Shown: positions 31,023 to 38,548, numbered from the stretch's first letter. The stretch: DNA of 40,759 nucleotides from Candidatus Woesebacteria bacterium (GCA_016926185.1 JAFGPD010000027.1:1-40759); one strand, 5' to 3'. The notes: generated from the sequence alone by a model not told the origin. Numbers and translations: made by a program.

Positions 31023-31051
31023 TTGTAATACCTATGGGATTGTGTTAAAAA
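31023..31051 (+). promoter_or_regulatory. Candidate recA promoter
   Basis: TTGTAA (31023-31028) and TAAAAA (31046-31051) are spaced 17 nt apart and end 9 nt before the recA ATG. No clear LexA box was seen, though I could only look by eye. Confidence 0.4.
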
Positions 31052-31060
31052 ATATCCAGC

Positions 31061-32140
31061 ATGGCGAGAAAGAAAAAACCCGAAGTGAAGGCTCCTGAAA
31101 AAAAGACAGATGCCTCTCAAAAACTTCAGGCGATAAAGATCGCGATGGAGCAAATTGAAAAACAATATGGAAAAGGCTCAATTATGCGATTGGGAGAAAG
31201 AGGTAAGGACCTTAAGATCGATGTGATCCCGACTGGCTCGATAGCAGTGGACCTCGCCTTGGGTGTCGGTGGTCTTCCTCGAGGCAGGATTGTAGAGATC
31301 TATGGTCCTGAAGCATCAGGGAAAACGTCACTGACACTTTCCGTTGTAGCTGAAGCACAAAAGGCAGGAGGACAATGTGCCTTTGTTGACGCAGAACACG
31401 CACTGGACCCTGCTTGGGCGGAAAAGATCGGGATAAACTTGGATGATCTTCTTTTATCTCAACCTGATTCAGGGGAGCAGGCATTGGAAATTACTGAAAC
31501 CTTAGTTCGATCGGGCGCATTGGATGTAATTGTTGTTGACTCAGTTGCAGCCCTTGTCCCCCGTGCCGAGCTGGAGGGAGAAATGGGGGATGCTGTAATG
31601 GGAATGCAAGCGAGGCTGATGAGTCAGGCTCTCAGAAAGCTTACGGGCGCGATCAGTAAAAGCAAAACCATTTTGATCTTTACCAACCAGATCCGTCAAA
31701 AGATCGGAGTGATGTTTGGCAATCCTGAGACTACTCCGGGAGGACTGGCACTTAAGTTTTATTCATCAGTTAGACTTGATATTAGAAGAATTGAAGTTTT
31801 GAAGGATGGGGACAATGTGATAGGATCGCGACACCGCGTACGAGTTGTTAAAAACAAGGTTGCACCGCCTCTGAAAACTGCAGAGCTGGATATTATGGGT
31901 GATGAAGGAATATCGAAAATGGGTGGGCTTATTGATGTTGCATCTGAACTTAAGATAATGGACAAAAAAGGAGCATTTTATTATTATGGTGACAAAGTAT
32001 TAGCGCAAGGAAGAGAGGCGGCAAAGATGGAGCTTGCGTCTAACAATAAACTTGCAAAGGAAATCGAGAAAGAGATAAGAAACGTTCTTGCTGAAGGCAA
32101 AAAACTTCCAAAGGAAATTGGTGAAGCTGAGGATAAGTAA
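31061..32140 (+). CDS. recA: Recombinase RecA
   Basis: RecA coats single-stranded DNA and drives strand exchange and the SOS response. The 359-residue protein has a Lys-rich start, then [23 protein letters not shown], Walker A GPEASGKT at 82-89, VDAEHALDP, the Walker B region [14 protein letters not shown], the loop region [17 protein letters not shown], and [21 protein letters not shown] (loop L2). The C-terminus is acidic, as usual. recX lies downstream beyond a structured repeat element. Confidence 0.98.
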   Translation: MARKKKPEVKAPEKKTDASQKLQAIKIAMEQIEKQYGKGSIMRLGERGKDLKIDVIPTGSIAVDLALGVGGLPRGRIVEIYGPEASGKTSLTLSVVAEAQKAGGQCAFVDAEHALDPAWAEKIGINLDDLLLSQPDSGEQALEITETLVRSGALDVIVVDSVAALVPRAELEGEMGDAVMGMQARLMSQALRKLTGAISKSKTILIFTNQIRQKIGVMFGNPETTPGGLALKFYSSVRLDIRRIEVLKDGDNVIGSRHRVRVVKNKVAPPLKTAELDIMGDEGISKMGGLIDVASELKIMDKKGAFYYYGDKVLAQGREAAKMELASNNKLAKEIEKEIRNVLAEGKKLPKEIGEAEDK

Positions 32141-32234
32141 CTTCAATTAGACTATCAATAATTCATAGTTTGTATGGGTAATGAACAATAACTTATTTAT
32201 TGTGTTTCATCGCTTGATTATGTAATCAAACATT

Positions 32235-32449
32235 TTTACTTTCTTGTTCACCCAAGAAAGTAAACAAAGAAAGGTGCCCGGTGTTTTTCGAGTTGATATC
32301 TCTTCGCTCATGCTTTACAAAAAACGCGTTGCAAACACTTGCAATACTGTTTTTGTATTTTGGTTGTATTCGCTCATCGATATCAAAGCTCAAAACACAA
32401 GGGTATTGTTTTTTAGATTAAGTCAATGGAGATTGAATTTCTGACGGCA
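32235..32449 (+). repeat. Structured repeat element, copy A (between recA and recX)
   Basis: The element opens with a perfect 12-bp hairpin (32235-32246 with 32253-32264, 6-nt loop), then AAAGAAAG. A large imperfect hairpin follows: GTGTTTT (32281) with AAAACAC (32392), GAG with CTC, and TTGATATC (32293) with GATATCAA (32379). Inside it is an apical hairpin (TACAAAAAC region with GTTTTTGTA, then TTGCAA with TTGCAA around ACAC, 32329-32344). It ends near ACGGCA (32444-32449). Copy B at 33200-33371 has the same plan. The 360-nt recA-recX gap holds nothing else except the recX promoter. Confidence 0.75.
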
Positions 32450-32492
32450 TTTTAAGTATATTTCTACAGGATATTCTATTGATTTGGGTAAA

Positions 32493-32501
32493 TGGTAGAA
32501 T
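32493..32501 (+). promoter_or_regulatory. Extended -10 promoter of recX (leaderless)
   Basis: TGGTAGAAT (TGn plus TAGAAT at 32496-32501) ends 6 nt before the ATG at 32508. recX thus seems to have its own promoter separate from recA. Confidence 0.45.
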
Positions 32502-32507
32502 GTGTCT

Positions 32508-33116
32508 ATGCCGGTGATCACGAAGATCGAGCCACAGAAAAATAAAAAGAGAGTTAACGTTCACCTCGATGGTGAGTTTTCCTTTGGACTGGATATTGAA
32601 ACTTACATGAAATCGAGTCTCAAGGTTGGGCAGAACTTAGCTGATGAAGAAGTCAAGCAAATAGTCAAAAAATCTGAATTTAAAAGCGCTTTGGATAAAC
32701 TACTTCACTACTCCACTCTCCGCCCAAGATCTGAAAAGGAAATAAATGACTGGCTGAAGAGAAAAAAAGTTGCAGAGAGTTTGCATAAAGAACTGTTCAA
32801 TAAACTAAAGCACCTGAAACTATTGGATGATGAAAATTTTGCTAAATGGTGGGTTGGGCAAAGGTTGCAGTTTAAAAATCGATCTATCAGAGAACTAGCC
32901 AACGAGCTTTATAAAAAAGGAATAGACAAAAACATCATTGAAGAAGTTTTGAAAGACTCGGAAATTAGTGAGGAAAGCTCAGCTGGGAAACTATTGGAAA
33001 AAAGATCTTTTGCATGGAGAAAATACACAGGCTGGGAAAAAAGAAAGAAAATGAGTGATTATCTGGCTAGGAAAGGGTTTAGCTGGGATGTTATTAAGAA
33101 GGTGGTTAAGGAATAA
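32508..33116 (+). CDS. recX: RecX family regulator of RecA
   Basis: RecX binds RecA filaments and limits their activity. The protein has about 202 residues and three-helix repeats typical of RecX: LLHYSTLRPRSEKEINDWLKRKKV (R-x-R-S-x-x-E-L-x-x-x-L), LKLLDDENFAKWWVGQRLQFKNRSIRELANELYKKGI (D-x-x-F-A-x-x-x-x-x-R) and ARKGFSWDVIKKVV at the end. Location after recA supports it. I prefer the ATG at 32508 to the in-frame GTG 6 nt upstream because the former has a -10 box at the right distance. Confidence 0.93.
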   Translation: MPVITKIEPQKNKKRVNVHLDGEFSFGLDIETYMKSSLKVGQNLADEEVKQIVKKSEFKSALDKLLHYSTLRPRSEKEINDWLKRKKVAESLHKELFNKLKHLKLLDDENFAKWWVGQRLQFKNRSIRELANELYKKGIDKNIIEEVLKDSEISEESSAGKLLEKRSFAWRKYTGWEKRKKMSDYLARKGFSWDVIKKVVKE

Positions 33117-33199
33117 GTTTGTTTTATTAACTTCTATAGAGTTATGCAATTTTTTTAGATATTTTGTTACTAAGTAATTTTCTATAAGATTCAAAGATA

Positions 33200-33371
33200 G
33201 TCCATTTCTTGCTTGTCCAAGAAATGGACGAAAGAAAGACAGCCTGTAATAATTTAATAGCTCCAAGCCTCACTTATATTATGTAAAAAACGCGTTGGAA
33301 ACACTTCCAAGTGCTGTTTTTACTTTTTTATTGTATTCGTTCGTCTTGTCGAAATTAAATTCTTAACGGCA
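33200..33371 (+). repeat. Structured repeat element, copy B (after recX)
   Basis: The plan is that of copy A. A perfect 12-bp hairpin (33200-33211 with 33218-33229, 6-nt loop) is followed by AAAGAAAG. The long-range stem AATTTAAT (33251-33258) pairs with ATTAAATT (33354-33361), with an outer GCC/GGC pair. An apical hairpin has GTAAAAAC pairing with GTTTTTAC and TTGGAA (33295) with TTCCAA (33305) around ACAC. The end is again ACGGCA (33366-33371). Most differences from copy A fall in stems and keep pairing. No coding frame here is credible. Confidence 0.75.
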
Positions 33372-33387
33372 AGAATATTTTCATACG

Positions 33388-33416
33388 TTGATTAATTTTG
33401 CGATAAAAGTTAAAAT
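33388..33416 (+). promoter_or_regulatory. Promoter of rny
   Basis: TTGATT (33388-33393), a 17-nt spacer and TAAAAT (33411-33416). Transcription would start near 33423, giving a leader of about 107 nt before rny. Confidence 0.55.
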
Positions 33417-33422
33417 ATATAC

Positions 33423-33511
33423 GGAGTTTAAGAAAAAGCATATGCGAAGGCTCACTAACATAGTTTCTTCGTTTATACAGGCCTGACTTAGTAGGTCTTT
33501 ACGGCTTTTTT
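33423..33511 (+). promoter_or_regulatory. Structured leader upstream of rny
   Basis: The RNA can pair CGAAG (33445-33449) with CTTCG (33467-33471), with AACATAG in the loop. It can also pair AGGCCT (33479-33484) with AGGTCT (33493-33498) using one G-U pair. Seven bases later is GGC plus six T residues (33506-33511). This looks like a regulatory or attenuating leader, though the hairpin is too far from the T run for a textbook terminator. Confidence 0.4.
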
Positions 33512-33529
33512 GTCTCCAATTAAAAAATT

Positions 33530-34798
33530 ATGGTAAAAAACAAAAAAATTGAAGACGTTAGTGCAAGCGAGCTTAAGGCTTTGGTGAAGGAGCTACGGGA
33601 AGATCGAAAGGTTTTTGAAAAGCGTCAGCAAAAGCTCGAGGAGAGAGAAAAAGAACTCATAAAACTTTTAGAAAAGGCTTCAAATCTAACTGCGAAAGAG
33701 GCTAAAAAGTTGCTTCTTTCTGAACTTGAGAAAGAACTTAAAGAAGAAAAAGCTAAAAAGATAAGAGCCTACGAGGAAAGGGTAAAACAGGAATCTTCCG
33801 AAAGAGCCAGGCAGATATTGGTTGAGGCCATGCGACATGGAGCGACTGAATATGTTGCCGAATACACTCTTTCTTCAGTTAAAGTTCCCAGTGAGGATGT
33901 TAAGGGAAGGATAATCGGCAAGGAAGGCAGAAACATTCGCGCTTTTGAAAAGGCGACAAAGGTTGAGCTTGAGCTAGACGAAACTAACGAGATCAAGTTG
34001 TCCTCTTTTGATTCGATAAGAAGAGAGATTGCAAAAAGAGCTCTTGAAAAACTTATCAAAGACGCAAGGATACAGCCCTCTCGGATAGAGGAAGTTGTCG
34101 AACAGACTGAAAAAAATATGGATGAAGTTCTTTTAGAGGAAGGCAAAAAGATTGCAGAAGAGTGCGGTGTTTATAATCTTCCGACGGAAATAATCTCTCT
34201 GATCGGTCGTTACAAATTCAGGACCTCTTATGGGCAGAACTTGGGAATTCATACTATTGAGGAGACCAAGATGGGTCTATCAATCGCAAAAGAGATCGGT
34301 GCTGATGTTGATATTGTCAGGTTAGGTTGTTTATTGCACGACATCGGCAAGGTGGTTGAAGGAGAAGGAACACATATAGACTTGGGAGTGAGAGTTTTGA
34401 AAAAACATGGGTTACCAAAGGAAGTCGTGAATGCTGTTGCGGAACATCATGAGGATAAGCCTTTCTCTTCTGTCGAGTCAGTGATCGTGTGGACCGCTGA
34501 TGCTATTTCAGGGTCCCGTCCAGGTGCCAGATATGAACCACATGAGGAATATGTTGACAGGATGGAGAAAATCGAAGAGATCGCCCAAGGATTCAAAGGT
34601 GTTGACACAGCTTATGCATTTCAAGCGGGCCGTGATGTCAGGGTCATTGTGAATCCGCAAGAGATCGATGATGACGGATTGACCGTTTTGGTCCATGATA
34701 TTGCGCAAAAACTGGAAAAAGAAGCTGAATATGCAGGACAAGTAAAAGTTACTGCAATACGAGAAATAAGAGCTACTGATACTACTGCAGCGAAATAA
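33530..34798 (+). CDS. rny: Ribonuclease Y lacking the N-terminal membrane anchor
   Basis: RNase Y is an endonuclease that starts mRNA decay. The 422-residue protein has a coiled-coil of charged heptads at about 1-105, a KH domain with GRIIGKEGRNIRAFE (about 125-140), and an HD domain with His241 (LGIHTIE), His270-Asp271 (LLHDIGK) and AEHHEDKPF. The C-terminus has GVDTAYAFQAGRDVRVIV. Family members are usually about 520 residues with an N-terminal membrane helix; here an in-frame TAA 9 nt upstream excludes a longer form, and the N-terminus is hydrophilic. It is probably cytosolic or recruited by a partner. Confidence 0.95.
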   Translation: MVKNKKIEDVSASELKALVKELREDRKVFEKRQQKLEEREKELIKLLEKASNLTAKEAKKLLLSELEKELKEEKAKKIRAYEERVKQESSERARQILVEAMRHGATEYVAEYTLSSVKVPSEDVKGRIIGKEGRNIRAFEKATKVELELDETNEIKLSSFDSIRREIAKRALEKLIKDARIQPSRIEEVVEQTEKNMDEVLLEEGKKIAEECGVYNLPTEIISLIGRYKFRTSYGQNLGIHTIEETKMGLSIAKEIGADVDIVRLGCLLHDIGKVVEGEGTHIDLGVRVLKKHGLPKEVVNAVAEHHEDKPFSSVESVIVWTADAISGSRPGARYEPHEEYVDRMEKIEEIAQGFKGVDTAYAFQAGRDVRVIVNPQEIDDDGLTVLVHDIAQKLEKEAEYAGQVKVTAIREIRATDTTAAK

Positions 34799-34804
34799 TC
34801 CATC

Positions 34805-34833
34805 TTGACATAAAATATTTTTTTTTGTTAATC
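34805..34833 (+). promoter_or_regulatory. Candidate promoter downstream of rny
   Basis: A consensus TTGACA (34805-34810) is followed after 17 nt by TTAATC (34828-34833), a poor -10. It would drive a leader of about 115 nt ahead of the 34953 gene. Confidence 0.4.
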
Positions 34834-34876
34834 TTCCTACTTAGGAAAAGATGAGGTGTTTTCGAATAACTGTAAA

Positions 34877-34897
34877 TGTACATCAACAAGATGTGCA
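34877..34897 (+). promoter_or_regulatory. Leader hairpin before the 34953 gene
   Basis: TGTACATC (34877-34884) pairs with GATGTGCA (34890-34897) over 8 bp with one U-G pair and a 5-nt loop (AACAA). It lies between the promoter and the terminator at 34912-34934, the arrangement of an attenuator or a small RNA. Confidence 0.45.
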
Positions 34898-34911
34898 AAA
34901 TAAAGATTAAA

Positions 34912-34934
34912 AGCCCTTCGGGGCTATTTTTTTT
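34912..34934 (+). terminator. Intrinsic terminator before the 34953 gene
   Basis: AGCCC (34912-34916), the stable tetraloop TTCG and GGGCT (34921-34925) are followed by A and eight T residues. It may end rny transcription, or act as an attenuator for the gene that begins 19 nt later. Confidence 0.8.
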
Positions 34935-34952
34935 GACTGAAAGGGGGTGTTT

Positions 34953-35321
34953 ATGGCAGAAAATATAAAATATGAAAAGATAGAAATAGAAGGTGGACCA
35001 ACCTTTCTAAGGGTTATTAAAAATGGTCGTGATAGTTTGACTTCTGAGGACGATATAAACGCAGCATTGGGTAGAGAAAGCGGTCCTATTAGATATACAT
35101 CAGCTGTATGGACATTTGGTGACAGACAAGCTACGATGCCTATCCAAAGCGATGATGGTAGAAGAACAAACGTTGGCAGCTTTATGGCGATGGGAGATCA
35201 TTTAGAAGTACTTTATCCAGAAGGAAAAGATGGAGATGGTGAGAAAAGTGAGGGAGGGAAAATGGTAGTTATTAATAGATTACCTTATGGTTTTGAACCA
35301 AGAATAAATGGTAAGCAATGA
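34953..35321 (+). CDS. Hypothetical protein behind a leader/terminator
   Basis: The 122-residue soluble protein is not recognised. It has no signal peptide or membrane helix. A Gly/Asp/Glu-rich loop lies near residues 90-103 (EGKDGDGEKSEGGK), and YPEG and RLPYGFEPR stand out. I start at the ATG at 34953 and not the GTG 6 nt upstream because AAGGGGG ends 5 nt before the ATG. It lies between rny and the HU-like gene, in its own transcription unit. Function is unknown. Confidence 0.65.
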   Translation: MAENIKYEKIEIEGGPTFLRVIKNGRDSLTSEDDINAALGRESGPIRYTSAVWTFGDRQATMPIQSDDGRRTNVGSFMAMGDHLEVLYPEGKDGDGEKSEGGKMVVINRLPYGFEPRINGKQ

Positions 35322-35382
35322 GTCAAGAGAATGCGTTGCCACACTTAATTGATACAGTATAAGTTGGTTTTTCCCCAAAAGC

Positions 35383-35411
35383 TTGACAAAAAGTTAACAT
35401 TAAGATATTCT
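35383..35411 (+). promoter_or_regulatory. Promoter of the HU-like gene
   Basis: A consensus TTGACA (35383-35388), a 17-nt spacer and TATTCT (35406-35411). Transcription would start about 5 nt before the ATG at 35424, which argues against an in-frame start 75 nt further upstream. Confidence 0.6.
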
Positions 35412-35423
35412 TCCAAGCAGTAT

Positions 35424-35714
35424 ATGATCAAAAAGACCAAAAAGCAGCTGATCGAGCAGGTTGCCCGAAAAGCACACCTTCCGAAAAATGCCGCAGCAGA
35501 ATGCATCGATAGTTTTTTGGATGAAGTTGGAAGGGTATTGTCCAAGGGTGTCGGCAGTAAAGTGGTTCTTTCCGGATTCGGGACCTTTAAGGTTAAAAGA
35601 ATGGATGGAAAGACGGTAAAGATCCCAAATACAAATAAAGAAGTGAATATAAAATCCCACTTATCTCCCCGATTCACTCCCGGTAAAAAACTCAAAAGAC
35701 AGGTTAAAAGGTAA
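35424..35714 (+). CDS. HU/IHF-family DNA-binding protein
   Basis: The 96-residue protein matches the HU fold: TKKQLIEQVARKAHLPKNAAAECIDSFLDEVGRVLSKG for the N-terminal helices, then KVVLSGFGTFKVKRMDGKT (G-F-G-x-F), and the C-terminal VNIKSHLSPRFTPGKKLKRQVK, where the usual P-A-x-x-x-P-x-F-x-P-G-K is recognisable. It bends and compacts DNA as a dimer. The ATG at 35424 is chosen because the promoter overlaps a longer frame. Confidence 0.93.
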   Translation: MIKKTKKQLIEQVARKAHLPKNAAAECIDSFLDEVGRVLSKGVGSKVVLSGFGTFKVKRMDGKTVKIPNTNKEVNIKSHLSPRFTPGKKLKRQVKR

Positions 35715-35748
35715 GGTCTTCGGTTTATCAATCTTTGGTCTCAGCGGA

Positions 35749-35757
35749 TGATATAAT
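35749..35757 (+). promoter_or_regulatory. Extended -10 promoter of the ABC exporter operon (leaderless)
   Basis: TGATATAAT (TGn plus perfect TATAAT at 35752-35757) ends 8 nt before the ATG at 35766. The surrounding 16 nt are identical to those before uppS. Confidence 0.6.
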
Positions 35758-35765
35758 TGTGCTTG

Positions 35766-36788
35766 ATGGTTGACGGAAAAACTTCTGGTGTTTACAACAC
35801 CAATCAAAATGAAAGAACAGTAATTGTAAAGCAGCTGACAAAAAACTTTGAGGTTATTGAAAAGGAAAAAGGACTGACTGGGAGCATTCGTTCACTCTTC
35901 TCCCCTGCTAAAAAAACTGTCAAAGCTTTAAAAAATATTTCGTTCAATATTGCAAAAGGTGAACTCATTGGATTCATTGGCCCCAACGGGGCTGGAAAGA
36001 CCACTGCTTTGAAAGTGCTCTCCGGTCTTTTATACCCGACTTCCGGATTTGTTCAGGTTATAAATTTTCAGCCATGGGAAAAAAAAAGAGAATACCTCAA
36101 AAAGATATCTATGGTTATGGGCCAAAAAACCCAGCTTTGGTGGGACCTTCCAGCGATAGATACTTTTGAGCTCAATCAGAAAATATACGAAATACCTGAC
36201 ACAGAATATGAGAAAAACCTAAAGGAGCTGATCGATCTATTGGAAGTGGGTAGTATCTTAAAAAGGCAGGTCAGGACACTATCTTTGGGGCAACGAATGA
36301 GATTAGAGCTGGTGGCAGCGCTTTTGCACAGACCGGAAGTTTTGTTTCTGGACGAGCCAACGATAGGTCTTGACGTTGTTGCACAGCAAAGGATGAGGGA
36401 CTTCATTTACGAATACAACCGAAGACACAAAGCAACAATAATTCTTACTTCACATAATATGGATGATGTTGTAAATCTAACAAGAAGGGTAATTGTCATT
36501 GATAATGGGGAGATATTTTTTGATGGGCCATTAAGGAAATTGGTAACCGATTACGTTAAAGAGAAAACGATCACCGTTAATCTTTCAGGACAGACTGATA
36601 TTAAGGATTTTGAAACTATTGGTCAGGTTAAAAAAGTTAAATTCCCAGAAGTTGTCTTAGTGGTTCCAAGAGAGACTGCTGCAGTTGCCTCAGCTGAGAT
36701 CCTTCAAAGCTTTCCTGTGTCTGACCTGACTGTAGAGGAGGAGAAATTAGAATCGATCATTCAGCGAGTATTCAGAAGATCCGAATAA
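35766..36788 (+). CDS. ABC-2 type exporter, ATP-binding protein
   Basis: The 340-residue protein has Walker A GPNGAGKTTALK, a Q-loop region GQKTQLWWDLP, the signature LSLGQRMRLELVAALLHRPEV, Walker B LFLDEPTIGLD and the H-loop TSHNMDDV. The C-terminal 80 residues are the accessory domain found in exporter ATPases. It is followed after 5 nt by two permeases and must power them. I start at the ATG at 35766; the longer TTG frame overlaps the -10 box. The substrate is unknown. Confidence 0.93.
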   Translation: MVDGKTSGVYNTNQNERTVIVKQLTKNFEVIEKEKGLTGSIRSLFSPAKKTVKALKNISFNIAKGELIGFIGPNGAGKTTALKVLSGLLYPTSGFVQVINFQPWEKKREYLKKISMVMGQKTQLWWDLPAIDTFELNQKIYEIPDTEYEKNLKELIDLLEVGSILKRQVRTLSLGQRMRLELVAALLHRPEVLFLDEPTIGLDVVAQQRMRDFIYEYNRRHKATIILTSHNMDDVVNLTRRVIVIDNGEIFFDGPLRKLVTDYVKEKTITVNLSGQTDIKDFETIGQVKKVKFPEVVLVVPRETAAVASAEILQSFPVSDLTVEEEKLESIIQRVFRRSE

Positions 36789-36793
36789 ATACA

Positions 36794-37597
36794 ATGGAGA
36801 AGTTTGTAAAAATCTTCAAAATATCGGCTCAAAAGGAATTGGCTTACAGATCGAATTTTATTATGTGGAGAATTAGGAATATTTTGCAGATATTTTTGAT
36901 ATTCTTCTTGTGGGACAGTGTGTTTTCGGAGCCGCAAAAAACTATTTTTTCCTATGACAGACCAAAGATATTGACCTATGTATTTAGCCTACTTTTTGTT
37001 AGAGCCATTGTTCTTACGAGCCAAGCCACTGAAATCTCAGGACAGGTTGCAAGAGGAGATATAAGCTCCCTGCTTCTAAAACCAGTAGGTTTTTTTAAGT
37101 ATTGGCTCACTCGAGATGTTTCAAAAAAAATTATTAATGTATGTTTTGCTTTTTTCGAAGGACTGATCTTGTATCTGATCTTAAAACCTCAGATCTATAT
37201 TCAGACTAATCCGATCTATTTACTGCTTTTCATGATCTCTTTGATCATGGCTTTTTTTATATTTTATTTTCTGGTTATGGCCAATAACTCTATCCCCTTC
37301 TGGGTTCCCGAGGCTGCTTGGGGAGTCAATTTTATTCTCATCTCAGTATTGGTTGAATTTTTGTCCGGAGCAGTTTTCCCTTTAAATGTATTGCCCGTTT
37401 ATTTTCAAAACCTTCTTTCTTATACTCCTTTTCCATATCTAGTGTTTTTTCCGATACAGATATATCTGGGTAATTTTAGTTACATCTACGCAATAAAGGG
37501 GATAATTGTTTCCGGAGTTTGGCTTTTTCTGATATGTCTTTTGGTAAAGATACTCTGGGACAAGGGTTTGAGAACTTATCAAGCGCAAGGCAGTTAG
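36794..37597 (+). CDS. ABC-2 type permease (DUF990/ABC_2 membrane_6 type), first subunit
   Basis: The 267-residue protein has six membrane segments. The N-terminus KEFKISAQKELAYRSNFIMWR-like pattern and QVARGDISSLLLKPVGFFKYWLTRDVSKK are typical of the DUF990-like permease family, as is the conserved GAVFPLNVLPVYFQNLLSYTPFPYLVFFPIQIYLG end, shortened here. It sits between the ATPase and a second permease with 5- and 1-nt gaps, so the transporter is probably a heterodimeric permease with an ATPase dimer. Confidence 0.85.
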   Translation: MEKFVKIFKISAQKELAYRSNFIMWRIRNILQIFLIFFLWDSVFSEPQKTIFSYDRPKILTYVFSLLFVRAIVLTSQATEISGQVARGDISSLLLKPVGFFKYWLTRDVSKKIINVCFAFFEGLILYLILKPQIYIQTNPIYLLLFMISLIMAFFIFYFLVMANNSIPFWVPEAAWGVNFILISVLVEFLSGAVFPLNVLPVYFQNLLSYTPFPYLVFFPIQIYLGNFSYIYAIKGIIVSGVWLFLICLLVKILWDKGLRTYQAQGS

Positions 37598-37598
37598 T

Positions 37599-38528
37599 AT
37601 GGATAAAAAAAGTTTAAATATTACAATTCCGGACTTTTTTCAAAAGCTGGACCTTTCTAGATTGTCTGTTTTGTTGAAAAGAAGTACTTCGAAGTTTGCT
37701 CAAAAAATTAAATATTTTATTTTTAATTTTTCTTTTATTGTTGCAAGATTTCGTTATTACTTTGAGTTGTGGATGAAAATGACAAGGAACTCATTTATGG
37801 TTTTGCTCGCTCAAAAAAGATTGTTCTTCCTGTTTTTGATAGGGAAGTTATTGAGGTTTATCCTCTTTGGGGTCTTTCTGATATTTTTGGTAAAAGGCAG
37901 CGGCAGTCTTGCGGGATACTCCGTGAATGAATCGATATTTTTCTTTCTTACTTATAATCTAATTGATGTAATATCCCAGTTTTTGTACCGGGAGGTCTAT
38001 CGTTTCCGGCCGCTAGTTGTCTCGGGAGATCTTGATCTTATTATGACAAAGCCGTACAGTACTTTATTTAGGGTGCTTCTGGGGGGAGTCGATCTTATCG
38101 ATTTTGTAACGATCCTGCCTCTTGTGGTTTTATTAATTTATTTTGGGAGCATGCTTGATCCAACGTTCATCGAATTGGTTTATTTTTTGATATTGACACT
38201 TAATGGCTTGGTCATAGCCACCGCATTCCATATCGCTGTTTTGTCTTTGGGGATAATCACTTATGAAACAGATCATGTCATTTGGATCTATAGGGATCTG
38301 ACAAGTTTGGGAAGACTGCCTGTTGATATTTATAAACAACCCTTGAGGGCAATCATCACTTATCTTATTCCAGTGGGGTTAATGATGAGTTTTCCAGTAA
38401 GGTCGCTTTTGGGACTTATGCCATTTTGGGGTGTAGCCGGATCATTGGTTTTTGGATCATTGTTAATTATTTTGTCGATTAAGTTTTGGAACTTTAGTGT
38501 TCTGAGATATAGAAGTGCTGGTAGTTAG
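37599..38528 (+). CDS. ABC-2 type permease (DUF990-like), second subunit
   Basis: The 309-residue protein has an amphipathic N-terminal region of about 55 residues not found in the first subunit, then six membrane segments. EVYRFRPLVVSGDLDLIMTKPYSTLFRVLLGGVD parallels the GDI-type motif of the first permease, and YKQPLRAIITYLIPVGLMMSFPVRSLLGL matches its C-terminal motif. The two permeases are thus paralogues working with one ATPase. The substrate is unknown. The gene starts 1 nt after the first permease. Confidence 0.85.
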   Translation: MDKKSLNITIPDFFQKLDLSRLSVLLKRSTSKFAQKIKYFIFNFSFIVARFRYYFELWMKMTRNSFMVLLAQKRLFFLFLIGKLLRFILFGVFLIFLVKGSGSLAGYSVNESIFFFLTYNLIDVISQFLYREVYRFRPLVVSGDLDLIMTKPYSTLFRVLLGGVDLIDFVTILPLVVLLIYFGSMLDPTFIELVYFLILTLNGLVIATAFHIAVLSLGIITYETDHVIWIYRDLTSLGRLPVDIYKQPLRAIITYLIPVGLMMSFPVRSLLGLMPFWGVAGSLVFGSLLIILSIKFWNFSVLRYRSAGS

Positions 38529-38548
38529 CTGATAGTTTAAAAATACGA

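Noticed and set aside
32244-32444. 66-codon + strand ORF between recA and recX
   Set aside because: It lies wholly inside structured repeat copy A. Its N-terminal residues come from the hairpin arm, and copy B does not keep the frame.
32991-33266. 91-codon minus-strand ORF across the recX end and repeat copy B
   Set aside because: It overlaps recX antisense and runs into the hairpin of copy B; no start signal or family pattern.
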